Positions 45,201 through 56,884 of a stretch of DNA of 64,000 bases are shown in pieces. Location: NCBI GenBank assembly GCA_014526335.1, contig JACTAT010000004.1, positions 2,956,306 through 3,020,305 on the forward strand, read 5' to 3'. Each line of letters opens with the position of its first letter. The first letter of the stretch is position 1. The notes under the pieces were generated by a model. That model searched no databases. It was given only the letters and a program-made list of their open reading frames with translations, and was not told the DNA's origin. The position numbers and the translations under genes are program-made. This stretch comes from Chrysaora quinquecirrha (lineage: Eukaryota; Cnidaria; Scyphozoa; Semaeostomeae; Pelagiidae).

Positions 45201-48200
45201 GTTTCTCTCTAAACCTTTTTTCTCAGCTCAAAAGGGCGTTATCTGTAAAACCTGTAGCTTTGATTTCACCCTAAAATAACGTGTTAGAAGCTTAGATGTT
45301 GACAATTTTAGTATCAGGATCTGCTAAATGACTAGTGCTAGGCGGTGGTCAAACGATCAAACATCATTGCGGATCCAGCATTTTAAATTTGCTTTACAAC
45401 AAATGTTTGAACTTTCCAACAATACAAAGTTTGGCCGCCAGTTCAATATTTTGCTGCGAAACAAAACAGCCAAACATGTCGCAAATGTTTCACAAAGATC
45501 GTTTGAGAGTTTGATCAGGAAATTTCAGACTGGGCCTAAAAACCGAACTTCATTATAAAATGTGATGCTCAAATGCAATACGACGTGACTTCAAATTTAA
45601 TAAAACAATTTTTCAGGGAATTCTACTTACGCTTTCATCAAGAAGATCAACACTGAACAGCTTCCCTTCGCCTTTTGAGTTGCTCCAAGTTCGAATTTGA
45701 GATTTATTGGTAACTCTGGCTCTGATCATCCAGCTAAAACAACAAAATAAGGAGTCAGTCAGTTTCATCAGTTCGCGAACCATCATGAGGCCTTGGCCCA
45801 ACGATCAAACACTGTTCCTCAAACATCTGAGATTTGTTTGTCAAGCTAAACGTTGTCACGCTTGGTCACTCGAAAAAATGCCGTCAAACATTATTTTTGT
45901 TTTCTTGAAGTTTTAAAAAGCACAGTGCAACAAAATTAAGGTTATTTTTCCTTGTCAAGCAATGTTTTGCGACGTGGTCAAACGTCAAACAGTCAAACAT
46001 AGCTTGTAAAGCAATTTGCAAATGCTTGACGAACAATGTTTGATCGTTTGGCCATGGCCTTATATAGCGAAAAGAAGTTTCAGTCTTGCTATCATCGTTT
46101 GATTGTTGCTGGTCTGAAAGGAGGCATTATGCCCCAGTAACCTAAAATGACAGCCTTCACTGATGTCTTCACTGTGTAACAATCTCACTTTTATAAGTAG
46201 AAAACACTTAATAAGAAACTACAGAAGCTCTTTCAAAGACAGAAACCCTACTTAAAATCAATTTAAATTTAGGGCTTGTCAAGTGATCAAACATTGCTAG
46301 TCTAGCGTCTGAAATTTGCTTGTCAAGCAAAATGTTTGATAGTTTGACCACGTCACGAAACATCGCTCGTAAAATGCTTTTCCTAGTTAGAATCAGAAAC
46401 TAGTTTTGAAGTTTCAAATATGTTTGTCAACAAAGTCTGCTCATGAAGCAATATTTTACTGTGAAACAAAACAGCCAAACATTTCGCAAATGTTTCACAA
46501 AGATTGTTTGAGAGTTTGATCAGGGCGTAAGACTTAAAACATAAGCACACTTATCTGCTCTTTGTCATTACTGGTGTCATTACTGTAAGGTCTACGTTTG
46601 TAACGAGGAGTTAAAGTGATTCTAGATGAAAATTATCAGAATTACCGGTTTTGATATGGTGTCAAGCTATTAATTGGATGTACAACTTGACCCCAGGTGT
46701 GCCCGTCGGTCTAGCGTTCATCTTGGATCTAGAAAGAGAAGTTCAAATCCCATCAACTGTGGTATTCCACTTGTGGATATATCTACCCTAGTGTTTGCCA
46801 TTCATGAAAAAATATACAGATGCATATATGTGGTGCTGAAGAAGACTCAACATAGCCGAAAGACAAAGCAAACTGGAGTAGAGCTTTTGGATGTATGACT
46901 TAGAGACGATTTCATTGAGCTCTTTTTCTCCGTGGAGTTAAGATTGACAGTTGACATCCGCTAACTCGAACTCTTAAGGGACTTTGAATTTGTTCGAGAT
47001 AACGAATGTTCGAAATAACGGATGCCCCATATAAATATAAAACATTGTAGTTTTTAAGTCAGAAAAGGAACCCCTATTATTAACATGCAGGGTTACTGAT
47101 CCCAAATTTCATCAAACAAGTCTGGTATTTTTTACATAGAATTACATAGAATTAGATTTTACATTTGCCATCCCTACTATTGGTGAAATTGAGATATTGG
47201 CGCTGCAGCACATCTAGAAAGAGAACAGCTTCATCTATTGTACACATGAGCAGCATATCACTTAGCTGCTGCCTATTCCCGCTCCGCTAGGTGAACTTAT
47301 ACATATTTTCAGCCTGTCTCTATCCAGTTCAGCAGAAAATTTGGCAAAGTTCGAGATAAAGAGCAGGTTTACATTTTGGACCATTTCATTGTTTTAAAAA
47401 AGTCTTGAAACAATTTAGATTTCTGTGGACTTGATTTCTTTTAGCAACCCATTCTATATCTGGGATCCAGGTGACTGTAAACTGTTAGATGCGAAGGTAA
47501 CTTGATTTGACCTAATTGACACAGATCATTTGGAATCAATAGATTCATATTTAGTCGATTTTAATTTGTTAATTAATTCTATTGATCTTCCGTTGTATCC
47601 GGTGTGCTGATTGGTGTTTAAAACACAACGCCTATTCAGCTTTTCTTTCCGATTGGTGCATTTCGCCGCATCTGGGTATAATACCGCCTTTCATTGTTTC
47701 GGTCTGTTTCTGACGTTCATTCGCTGAGGAGTGTCAGACGAAAAAGCTTTAAGTATGCCCGAAAATGTTTCCGCTTTTATCGCAATTTTATTTAACAGCA
47801 TCGAAATTTAGCATTGGAAATGTTAAAAGGAGAATTCGGGAATGGGGATCGAAGAGTGGGAGCTTGGGAATTGGGATCAAGAAATTGGGATCAAGGAATT
47901 GGAATCTTGGAATCATGATCTGAGAGCAGGAGTAACTGTTGCTCTTATTGTGGCTAATCTAGTTTCTCTAGTGCAGAAAGTGCCTGTGCTGCAGCAATGA
48001 GTGGCAGCATACACACAGCAAGAAATGATCTCCTACCTCTGTTTTGTTGTTGTCCACCAAATGATGTTTTCGGCTGGTTATATTGATTGCTTGGCTGTTG
48101 CTGCTGGTGTTGCTGTTGCATATGTGTTCCATTGCTTGCAGGAGCTGAGCGGTTCTGCATATGTGTTCCATTACTTGCTATTAAAAGATGCATAACACAT

Positions 48201-50259
48201 TTAAAATTTACAATTATCTATAAACGTTTTTACGCCCTATCAATAGCTTAAAGTTAAACGATTTTTATCCGTGCCAACACTAGAGGTATGGGTGATCCAG
48301 ACCATACTCTAGATTATTTAAATGTATAAGGGGCCTCATCAAACATTTTTCAAAAACGTTTGAAATTTGCTCATCAAACAATGTTTGAAAGTTTGGCCCA
48401 TCACAAAACATTGCTTGACAAGCAGGATTTGCCGAGTAATGTTTTTGGAAAAGCTCAAAATATTTTCTTGCTTGTCAAAAGGTATTGATGAGCAATGTTT
48501 TCATAAAAGTTAAAAAACATTTTATGATTTGACAAACAATGTTTGTGATGTTTCCAAACAATAAGATATTTCTTTGGCATGCAAAGTTCAAATGTTTGAC
48601 AAACAATGTTTGAATGTTTGGCCATTTTGAAAACATTGCTTGAAAAGCAGGATTTGCGAGTGGAGTTTTCAAAAGAAGTTAAAAACATTTTATGTTTGAC
48701 AAACAATATTTTGTGATAGCCAAACAGTCAAACAATTTTGAAAAGCGAATTTCAAATGTTTGACAAACAATGTTTAAATGTTTGGCCATGTCAAAACATT
48801 GCTTGAAAAGCAGAATTTGCAGTGCAACGTATTCATAAGAAGTTAAACTATTATGTTTGATAAACAATGTTTGAGGTTGCCAAATGGTAAAACATTTTGT
48901 TTGAAATGCAAACTTCTAATATTTGAGAAACAATTTTTGAATGTTCAGCAATGTCAAAACATTTTTGAAAAGCAGGATTTTGACAACGTTTTCATAAGAA
49001 GTTAAAAACATTTTATGTTTGAAAACAATATTTTTGTGATAGCCAAACAGTCAAACAATTTTGAAAAGCAATTTCAAATGTTTGACAAACAATGTTTAAA
49101 GTTTGGCCATGTTACAAAACATTGCTTGAAAAGCAGAATTCCAGTGAACGTATTCATAAGAAGTTAAAAACATTTTATGATTGACAAATAATATTTTGTG
49201 ATAGCCAAACAATCAAACAATTTTGAAAAGCAATTTCAAATGTTTGACAAACAATGTTTTAATGTTTGGCCATTTTGAAAAAATTGCTTGAAAAGCAGGA
49301 TTTGTGGAGTGGAGTTTTCATAAGAAGTTAACAAACATTTTATGTTTGACAAACAATATTTTGTGATAGCCAAACAATCAAACAATTTTGAAAGGAATTT
49401 CAAATGTTTGACAAACAATGTTTTAATGTTTGGCCATTTGAAAAAATTGCTTGAAAAGCAGGATTTGTGGATGGAGTTTTCATAAGAAGTTAAAAACATT
49501 TTATGTTTGACAAACAATATTTTGTGATACCAAACAATCCAATTTTTTTAAATGTTTGACAAACAATGTTTTAATGTTTGGCCATTCAAAACATTGCTTG
49601 AAAAGCAGGATTTGACAAAGTTTTCATAAGAAGTTAAAAACATTTTATGATTTGACAAACAATGTTTGTGATGTGGCCAAACAATAAGACATTTCTTTGG
49701 CATGCAAAGTTCAAAGGTTTGACAAACAATGTTTGAATGTTTGGCCATGTCAAAAACATTGCTTGAAAAGCAGAATTCATAGTGCAACGTATTCATAAGA
49801 AGTTAAACTATTATGTTTGATAAACAAAGTTTCGAGGTTGCCAAATGGTAAAACATTTTGTTTGAATTTCAAATTTAAAATGTTTGAAAACAATGTTTGA
49901 ATGTTCAGCTATGTCAAAACATTTTTGAAAAGCAGGATTTGGGACAAAGTTTTCATAAGAAGTTAAAAACATTTTATGTTTGACAAACAATATTTTGTGA
50001 TAGCCAAAGAATCAAACAATTTTGAAAGCGAATTTCAATGTTTGACACAAATGTTTGATGTTTGGCCACTCTGTGTCTAAATCTTACCATTGCTATGCAT
50101 TTCTGCAGCCAACTTGTCAAGAACACCAACATTATCTGACAACTGCTCTGGAGAGCCAATCTTTCCAGGAACATCATCAGCTTTTCAAGAACAACCAATA
50201 ATACAACAATAATTCTCCTGTTTACAACAAGAATAGGAATCAAATTCTGTGTGGCTGAC
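36222..50259 (-). CDS. RPA1: Replication protein A 70-kDa subunit, interrupted gene model
   Basis: RPA1 is the large subunit of the RPA single-strand DNA-binding trimer in replication and repair. Exons seen, 5' to 3': 50259-50088, 48177-48037, 45733-45631, 45270 to about 45235, 44484-44413, 43611-43541, 42738-42663, 41500-41422, 40787-40726, 39702-39641, 39215-39153, 38440-38330, 37505-37398 and 36326-36222. Landmarks are [20 protein letters not shown] (DBD-A), [16 protein letters not shown] and [14 protein letters not shown] (DBD-B), [25 protein letters not shown] and the zinc motif [10 protein letters not shown]...YRCEKC (DBD-C). The stop is at 36222. The eight exons from 44484 to 38330, and on to 37398, join in perfect phase. 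Not found: the N-terminal exons, an exon joining the Q-rich linker to DBD-A, the second half of DBD-A, and about 27 codons before the last exon. The exon at 50259-50088 carries a frameshift. Identity is certain. Integrity is not. Confidence 0.9.
37020..37260 (-). repeat. SINE-like repeat with tRNA-type promoter and hammerhead ribozyme
   Basis: On the minus strand, GGTGGTGATTAGCACTTGTG and the B-box-like CGGTTCGATTC come immediately before the hammerhead at 37168-37108. This combination resembles Sm-alpha-type and other ribozyme-bearing short retroelements. The element is in an RPA1 intron. Its ends are not defined. Confidence 0.55.
37108..37168 (-). ncRNA. Hammerhead ribozyme, type I
   Basis: Read on the minus strand: ATTCTCA and ATGTCA (stem I, 5' strand), CTGATGA (core), GCTC-AATAA-type loop-GAGC (stem II), GAAA (core), CGCG (minimal stem III), TC (cleavage dinucleotide), then TGGCAT and TGAGAAT (stem I, 3' strand). 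Stem I has six pairs (one G-U) plus seven more perfect pairs across an internal loop. All invariant core positions are present. Cleavage would fall between 37122 and 37121. Such ribozymes with a very short stem III occur in Penelope-like elements, retrozymes and tRNA-promoter SINEs of animals. Confidence 0.85.
37586..38155. repeat. CTAA/CCAA tetranucleotide microsatellite
   Basis: About 570 bp of imperfect CTAA and CCAA repeats with interspersed CTTA and CTAT variants, in an RPA1 intron between the DBD-C exons at 38330 and 37505. Confidence 0.9.
39405..39540. repeat. TACGTGTA simple repeat
   Basis: Alternating TACGTGTATACG units, CG-rich for this genome and self-complementary, in an RPA1 intron. 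Confidence 0.8.
39755..40045 (-). repeat. tRNA-derived SINE copies, minus orientation
   Basis: Reverse-complement SINE text: CATGAATGGCAAACACTAGA, GGGATTCAAACCTGG (B box), GAGCTATAGGGCTCA (A box side), then CTGCCTTCTTCAGCGCCATG, the reverse of the family's GCTGAAGAAGGC hairpin. A second partial copy starts at about 39996. Confidence 0.7.
40046..40305 (+). repeat. tRNA-derived SINE copies, plus orientation
   Basis: Starts AGCTCTGTAGCTCAGTGGAA, with B box GGTTCGAATCC, the AAGGCTCAACATAGCCGAAAC hairpin at about 40195 and the start of a further unit at 40262. Together with 39755-40045 it forms a head-to-head inverted pair centred near 40045. Confidence 0.7.
40308..40450. mobile_element. Foldback MITE, truncated copy
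   Basis: GGCCCTGGCCAAACGATCAA at the left, GCTTGATCGTTTGCCGAAGC at the right. It interrupts a SINE unit at about 40306, so it inserted into the SINE. Confidence 0.55.
40905..41085 (-). repeat. tRNA-derived SINE, second copy of the 17845 family
   Basis: Matches 17845-18010 through CGCTAGGATCTCAGTAGTAG, GTGACGCTACCGTGGCTGG and CTGAGCTCCTGACACCAC. The minus-strand B box is GGGTTCGAGTCC. Confidence 0.65.
41560..42640 (+). repeat. Tandem cluster of tRNA-derived SINE units, about five copies
   Basis: A-box-like TAGCTCAGT starts recur at about 41611, 41826, 42051, 42285 and 42515, a period of 215-235 bp. Each unit has a B box (GGTTTGAATCC or variants), the phrase CAGAGTGTTCGCAATTTAT or TAGTGTTCGTCATTCATG, the hairpin CTGAAGAAGGCTCAACATAG-CCGAAAC and a GAGCC-TGGGCTGTATGACTTG tail that runs directly into the next unit. 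Units 41826/42285 and 42051/42515 are most alike, so a two-unit block was duplicated. The array lies in an RPA1 intron between the exons at 42663 and 41500. Confidence 0.8.
43650..44400. other. RPA1 intron, nothing recognised
   Basis: No repeat family or coding exon identified. I searched it for missing RPA1 exons without success. Confidence 0.4.
44628..45026. mobile_element. Intact MITE with TACACGCTTTTTTATAAGGAA ends
   Basis: The left end TACACGCTTTTTTATAAGGA is mirrored by TTCTTTATAAAAAAAGCGTG-TA at 45003-45026. Length 399 bp. TA at both edges suits a TA target duplication. It is collinear (inverted) with 16735-17124. It lies in RPA1 where part of DBD-A is missing. Confidence 0.75.
45335..45540. 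mobile_element. Foldback MITE copy in RPA1 intron
   Basis: Contains GTGGTCAAACGATCAAACAT, AGCATTTTAAATTTGCTTTA and GATCGTTTGAGAGTTTGATC. Diverged member of the CAAACGATC family. Confidence 0.55.
45788..46065. mobile_element. Foldback MITE copy in RPA1 intron
   Basis: GAGGCCTTGGCCCAACGATC at the left, TTTGATCGTTTGGCCATGGC at the right, with ACGTGGTCAAACGTCAAACA internally. Confidence 0.65.
46270..46530. mobile_element. Foldback MITE copy in RPA1 intron
   Basis: AGGGCTTGTCAAGTGATCAA at the left, GATTGTTTGAGAGTTTGATC with AGGGC at the right. It shares CGAAACAAAACAGCCAAACA-type text with 45335-45540. Confidence 0.55.
46690..46935 (+). repeat. tRNA-derived SINE, single unit
   Basis: B-box-like AGTTCAAATCC, ATTCCACTTGTGGATATATC, GCCATTCATGAAAAAATATA, GTGCTGAAGAAGACTCAACA and GGATGTATGACTTAGAG follow the same order as in the 41560-42640 cluster. 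Confidence 0.65.
46945..47490. mobile_element. Possible pogo/Tigger-like MITE
   Basis: GACAGTTGACATCCGCTAAC and TTCGAGATAACGAATGTTCG at the left and GTGACTGTAAACTGTTA at the right give weak inverted ends (ACAGTTGACA against ACAGTTTACA). GTTCGAGATAA is repeated near 47350. This style of ends is common in pogo-type MITEs. The call is tentative. Confidence 0.35.
47648..47780. repeat. Dispersed repeat, copy of 16003-16138
   Basis: See the partner copy: GGTGCATTTCGCCGCATCTG, TTTCGGTCTGTTTCTGACGT, AAGTATGCCCGAAAATGTTT in the same order and orientation. Confidence 0.65.
47820..47940. repeat. GGGAATTGGGATC minisatellite
   Basis: Repeats of 13-16 bp of GGGAATTGGGATCAAG type. The same style of repeat, much longer, is seen at 50970-51560. 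Confidence 0.55.
48340..50075. repeat. 160-bp satellite array derived from the foldback MITE family
   Basis: The phrase TTTGGCCAT (or a variant) recurs at about 48618, 48780, 48945, 49103, 49264, 49432, 49577, 49740, 49905 and 50060, a period near 160 bp. Unit content (GCTTGAAAAGCAGGATTTG, TTCATAAGAAGTTAAAAACA, TTTGACAAACAATGTTT) is recognisably foldback-MITE sequence. A special unit with GTTCAGC(A/T)ATG appears at 48943 and 49903, and one with TCTTTGGCATGCAAAGTTCA at 48571 and 49693. A multi-unit block was therefore duplicated with one unit gained or lost. The right edge is 13 bp from the splice donor of an RPA1 exon. Confidence 0.85.
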
Positions 50260-50969
50260 CTGATATACTAATGTTAAAAAAAAACTTAATATGGCATTCC
50301 TTTAAATAAGCAACAGGCTGTCAAAATGTATATAACAAATAACAACAAAATAATTTAAGATCATTAGGATCAACATCATGTGAATTAATAAAATATTGAC
50401 AAGAAATGGGCTGAAATGACTTGGTAGCTATCTGAAATGATCAGATAGTGACTGATTAGTCTTAGCCATTTGTTTCACATGGCCTCAAAATCTTCTACAA
50501 GAAAGAGTATTTCAGAATTTGAGGAATTAAAAATATGTTGGGAAAACCTTGAAATGGGAACTCAAAATTGGAAATTATTTGGGAATAGAAATTAAGTAAG
50601 GGTCCAAAAAGGTGAGGAATGGGTTAAAATGTTTTCTGGGGAAACCACAAAGGGATTTGGAACAATTGGAAAGGGAATATTGGAATCTGGTTTAAAAAAA
50701 ATGGGGACATGGTTCCAGTAAATTGGATTATGAAAAAGGGAATCTCCAACCTGGGGCAAATATTTGGACATCTCCTTCAAAAATAAGCCATTTCTTTTAA
50801 TCTAAAATGTTCTGTTACCCAAAACAATGTTGAAGAAAGGAAGAAATTTTTGGGAAATTAAAAGGGAATTCTAGAAATTGACCGGGTTTTACATAATTCT
50901 TAAGATTGAAGAAATGAAGGAAAAATTTGAATTGGACTTCAAATAGAATTGAAATCTGAACGAAAAAGT

Positions 50970-51560
50970 ACTAACTATTGAATTGGGAACCAGAATTTAA
51001 CACAGGAATTAATTTCATTTTTCAACTGTATGGGTTGGGAACAGGAATGAAAAAAACCTGGGAATCTGGGAACAGGAATGAAGGAAGTTGGAACCTAGGA
51101 ATCTGGACAGGAAAAAGGAAGTGGGAACCTGGGAATTTGGAAACAAGGGAACTTAGGAATCTGGGAAAGGAAAAAAAAATGGGAATTTGGGAACAAAATG
51201 GGAAGTGGAAGGGAATTTTGGAACGGAATGAAGGAATGGGAACCTGGGAATTGGAACAGGAAAAAAAGTGGGACCTAATTGGGAAAAATAAAATGGGAAC
51301 CGGGAATTGGGAACAGGAATGAAAATGGGAACCTGGGAACTGGGAGCAGGAATGAAAAGTTGGAACCAGGTCGGGGACAGGAAAAGGAAGTGGAATGGGA
51401 ATCTGGGAAAAAATGAAAAGTGGGGCCTAAACTGGGAAAGGAATGAAGGAAGTAACTTGGATGGAAACAAAAGGAATTGTGAATGGAATTAGTAGGGTCT
51501 AAAAAATTTTTGGAATAGGAAAAAATGGGAAGTTGGAAATGGGGATAAAACTGGAATTAA
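50970..51560. repeat. GGGAACTGGGAACAGGAATGAA minisatellite
   Basis: Irregular repeats of GGGAATCTGGGAACAGGAAT type and AATGAAAAGTTGGAACC run through this stretch, with many small indels. Short purine-rich open frames on the plus strand are by-products. Confidence 0.65.
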
Positions 51561-54500
51561 TTGTGATTGAACTAGGACAACGGTTGTTCTCTTATTGGCT
51601 ATCCAGTTTTGATAAACAGCTTTTTATACAGAAAAAAGTAAGAAAAGAAAACAACATTAACAAATTCCAAATTTTACCTTTTTGTTTATATATTAGTGTG
51701 GTATTTAAAAGGTTTCACTTTTCATCAATTTCTTCATTTGACCATTCATTTACTGGCCAACATGACTAGAAAAGGAAAGAAAAAAGTCAGCTTCAACAAC
51801 AAAAAAAAAATCAGGGGATAAGGAAATCACAACAGTTAACTAAGATATTTTAAAACGAAACTCTTATTAATTTTGAAAATAGGGAATGATTTACCCAACA
51901 TGCTTTTGTTGAGAAACTATTGAAAAGGAATGTAGATTGGAATAGCTAGGTTTAGAAATTATTTTTGATAAGAAAAATAGGAGTTGTAAAGTGTTGTTAT
52001 TTTAATATTAGAACTTCAAGGAATTGAACCATCTGAAACACCAGTCTACAAAAAAGTCAAAGAAAATTTAAAAAAATTCAGAATTGCCTAAACCAGTTTT
52101 CATACTTTGTAAATAAAAGAAATAAAGAAAAGAAAGATAGAAACTTCAAAACAAATTTAAAAATTGTTTCAAACGTTTCTACTTTATATTTGAAAAACAA
52201 AAAAGCTCAATTCGAAAAAGGTTTAATTTTATCTAAATTCAAAAAATTTTTGCCAAATTTTACAATTTTGCACCATTCAAATATAAACATTTTTGTTCAT
52301 AATCAAATTTTTAAACTTTTAGAAAAGCTTGACAATTTTGCCCAAAAAGTCCAGCATAAAACTTGAATGAAACAACAAATCTTGCAAATTTCAACAAAAT
52401 AAGTTTGGTACCTGAAACGATCACTCCCTTAAGCTGCCAAATCCCAAAATTAGAAAAAATTAAATTGTTGCTCTGAATGGATTTTAAAAGACCACTCACT
52501 ATTTTGGAAAACCTAGGTGTATAAAAAGATGATACGACTGCAACAAAAGATAAATTTGTATTGATTAATTTCCTTGATACCGTTTACGGTTTGATTGATT
52601 TTGTGCCATCCCTTTGGGCTTTGGTGTTACTAATTTCAGAAATTTATAAGCATAAATTCCAGGATACCTTTTTTTAATGGTTTCTGAAAAACAAAAAATT
52701 GTTCTTTTTGTTATTCAGATTTTGGAGTTTGTGGTTGAATTTCTTAGTGAAAAAAGCCCCATTTTTTCCTCCAACCCAGCATTTTTTAAACTAATTCTTT
52801 TAATAAAGTTTTATAAGGTTTATTAGAAAATTTGGAATTTTTGTTGATTTGGACTCCGTAAAGAAGGATTCAAATTTTCAGTGAAAGCCGAAGAGGAAGC
52901 AAAATTTAGGCCAGAAAATTTTTACAATTTAACATCCTTATTCTGAGGTTATTTTGCATTTTTTTTATCAAAAAAATGGAATTTTATTTTCCAAAATTTT
53001 TTCAAGTGGGTTTCTAATGAATTGACTCCTTCTTGCAAAAATCTTTGAAAAAATAATTTCAAATCAAAACCTGGGAATTGGGCGCTTTTAGACTTTTCAT
53101 TGGGATTCGCAAGGAAAGGGTTAATTCAATCTTCAAATTTTTTCAGGGAACCTTACAAGCTAATAATCATATCCCTTTTATTTATAAATATATCCAAAAT
53201 TTTTTAAAGGCCTTAATTATTATGTCAAAGTCGAAACTATTTTCCAAACAATTTAGGTCACACCAAGGTCTTATATTACTTTAGACCTATCTTTCTAATA
53301 CACCATTTACCTTTCTGAAATTAGTTGGGCCAATTTAGGCAAAGCTAGGCCACTAACCTTTAAGCTGCCAAATTCCCAAATGCTTAAAATTAAGAGGCTT
53401 GCTGGTTGAAAATTCATGGCATTAATTTTGAAAACATAAAAAGGTTTTGGAAAAACCGAGTTTTTGTTCTGACTGAAAATTTGATTTTCACCCCAGCTTG
53501 CACTGGTTTTTGTGATTTGCAGAAAAAAATAAATTTACAACAATGTTCACAAAAATTAACCGGTTTCAGAATTGGATTTGGTGGCATCCACATTGCTTAG
53601 TCACTTTGCTGAAAAAGAAAAAATTTGAATAGAAAAAAAGTTCCTGAATGAGCTTCCTTTGAGAAATTCCGGAGCCAAATTTTGGGCCTTTATTATCAAT
53701 TTTATTTTTTGCTTTGCCAATTTACTCTCGTTAAAAACAGCTCCCATCCCTCCCCAACCCCAGAGTTTTTTAAATTTCTTTTAAATTTATTGAATATCTC
53801 AACCAATCCACTTTCAATTGATGGGATGGCATGACAAACAAGTGAAAACAGGGCGGAGACAGGACACCCCAAAAAAATTCGGTTGCTAAAGGCAAAAGTT
53901 GGGTGGAAGAAAGAAAAGTAATTAATTCGGCCTAAATTTTAATCAATTTAAACGCATTTTAATCCCTAGAAAAATTTTTCTGAATTTTGAAAAGAAACGG
54001 AAAATTAATTTTCTTCAACCAATTTTTATCAACCTAGAGTTCTGACCCCAAACTAATGCTCTCTTTCGCCCAAATTTTTCATCAAAAACACCTCAATCAA
54101 GAATAGGCTAATTTCCGCTAAAATTTTGCGCTTCAAAAAATGGGCAAAAAAAAATTTAATATTTCTTACAATTTAAATACAAAATAACTTAGGAAGCGAA
54201 ATATAAAATTACATTTAAAAACATTTTATTTTATTTTACATAAATTCACAAAATTGATGCTTTTATAAAAGTCAAAAACACAAAATTCCTCCAAATTCGG
54301 CCCAAAATGGTTTTAAAACTTATTTTCCCAAATATCCAAAATTAGGAATCCCAAAATTCTTTAAAAACAAGCTTTATACCTTTCTATTACCCATAAAAAT
54401 ACCAAACATACGCATTTTTTTATAAACCAGTTTGGGAAGTTTAAAAGTTTTTAATTAAGTTTTTATTTTGAATTTTTAAATTTTCTTTAAGCCTGGTTTC

Positions 54501-56884
54501 AATATCCAAAATCTTAAAATTTGGATGTTAGTTTTAGTTTTAAGGAAAATTCCTTATGTTGGCCTCCGGGTGGAAGTTGCTCTCCCGGTTTAAGAAAGTT
54601 GCATTTTGGCAACTTTGAGCCCAGACTTTGCCACTAGAATAATTTATGGAAACAGTATCAAAGCCTCCATTCTTGGCACTTGCCTTTTTCTCTTGACACA
54701 TTGTGACAAGAAAAATGGAGGGAATTAAGTAATTTTTGGAAACATGTTAGCCAAGGTGCAGGTTTCAAACAATGGCCCCCCAATATTCTAGGGAAACGAA
54801 ACATCCAACACTTTCTCAGGTTATAAGGGTCTAGCACTTGACAGCCACGATTGGAAAAAACTTTGAATTTCGAAACAAAGTCGGTATACCACCTGAAATG
54901 CCTTCTAAAGGTAACAAAAAGCTAGGCCAACTTAAATAATCCAAATTTTCAAATTTACTTAAAATCTGAAATGTTGGCGAATTCTCTCCTTTAAAAAACC
55001 TTTTTGTTATTTCACTCTGATCTAGAGGCAAAGTTCATTTTAAGTTTTGGGGGCCTTTGTTTCAAAAAAACTTTCTTTAATAAACTTAAATTTAAAGATT
55101 TGGGCATGAACGCAAAACAATAAAAAATTGACCGGGGGTGGAAGATTTTTTTCCCCAAGGAAACCCCAAATAACGCGCCCCCTTTACCAAAATTCGAAAT
55201 TTTGGGCCTAGGAAAAGTTTGGGTAAAAATGCAAGAAAAGTATTTATTTTCTGTACTAAAATTTTTCAAATAAAACAGCATTTTGACCCTAAGGCCAAAA
55301 ATTTTTTACGAAAATTCAACCAGGGAGGAAAAATTTAATTTTTCCAAAGCTGCAAAAAGATGGAAAGGCCATTTTTTGGTTCCCGTTTGCTTTAAAAACC
55401 TTAAAGGCCATTACAGGAACAGGGGGTTGGAACAACTTGAAGTAATACGTAGCCAATTCTACAGTGGGAAACAAAGGGATAAACAAGGTTTCGTGGTTTT
55501 TGTTCTTCGCCGTGGTGTTTCCCTCCTTATTTACAACTCTTCCCCAAGGCTCTTACTAAACCGCGTAACTAAATGGTTTTTCCTTTTTCTGTTTTCAAAA
55601 CGGTTTTCATTTAAAACGGAACCTCAATCAAGTAAGGTCACTTTTACCAAATTTAAATTTTTCAAAAAAATGCTAAAAATCTTTCTTGCTTTTGAAAAAA
55701 ATATTAAAAAAATTTTACAGAAAACTTTTAAAACGGCTTCAATTTTCTTTCTCCTAAAAAGGGGTTTGTTTAAAAAACATTTGGGGAAAATGTTTTATTG
55801 GTTTATTTTTTTTTGAAGAAAGTTTCATACCTTTATTCCTCAAAAACTTCCTTAAAATTTTTGGGTGTCAGGGCCCAAGGCCTTTTAAAAAATAACTCCC
55901 AAAAATTTAGGGGAAAATTTATGTTCCTAATTTTATGGGTTAAAGCTATTCTGCCGTTTACCCTTTTTTAAAAACAAACGGCTTTTAAACAACCAAAAAA
56001 AGGAAGCTTTAAAACGTTTTTTTTTTATTTTAATTCTTAAAAAGTTTTGGTTTTTAAAAATTTTTCCATATTTTCCCAAAAATCCTTTAATGGGAAGTTA
56101 CCCTATTCCTTTACAGGGAAAACATAATTTAAAAATGATTCCTTTGGGTTTTTTTAGTATTTTTGCCCGGGTTTTAAACCCAGGTTTTTTAAAGCGTTAT
56201 GCAAAAAAGATGAGAACCCAAATTTGGCCCGTTTTTTTTGTTTATTTTCTTAACAAAAAAATTAATTTAAAATTAAACTTTAAAACTTTGCCTTAAAATG
56301 ATAAGGGCCAAAAAAAGCAAAATTTTTAAAAGGTTTTGGCGAAATTTTTTTTAAAAAATTGGTTTTTTAGCCCTGTTTAAAATTTGCGATATTTGGGTCA
56401 GCCCAAATTTTAGGAAAAAATTTTTGTTTAAACAAACTTTGTTCTTAGTGCCCATGATAAAAAAAAGAATTTTAATTTGGCGGGGTTGTTTTTCCGATGA
56501 CCCTGTTTTAAACTTTTTTTCTTAAAATTTTAAATTTTGTTTTATGGGTCAAAATTTTGGGAAAATTCTAAGGGAATAAATTTAAAATTTTTTTAGAACC
56601 CGGTTACTTTTTTTTAAAAACGGAACCCTTTAAATTTGGGGAAAACGTTTTTACCCTTTAACCCCGGCAAAATTAAAAACGATCGTAAACCTTTAAAACC
56701 CTTTAAACAAAAAATTCACTTCCTTTAGTTTTAAAAAAATTTTCTTTCCAGGAGGAAATTTTTTTTTTCTTCTTCTTCTTGTGTCAACGGGCTTGCCCAA
56801 TGACGAACTGAAGATTTCCGACTTGAATCGAAGAAAAACGTCCATTTTCAAAGTACAAAATCAAAGAAGGTATTATAAAATCCC

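Noticed and set aside
55283..55816. 177-codon open frame
   Set aside because: It lies in degraded sequence. Composition (Phe, Lys, Leu) reflects A/T runs and there is no domain.
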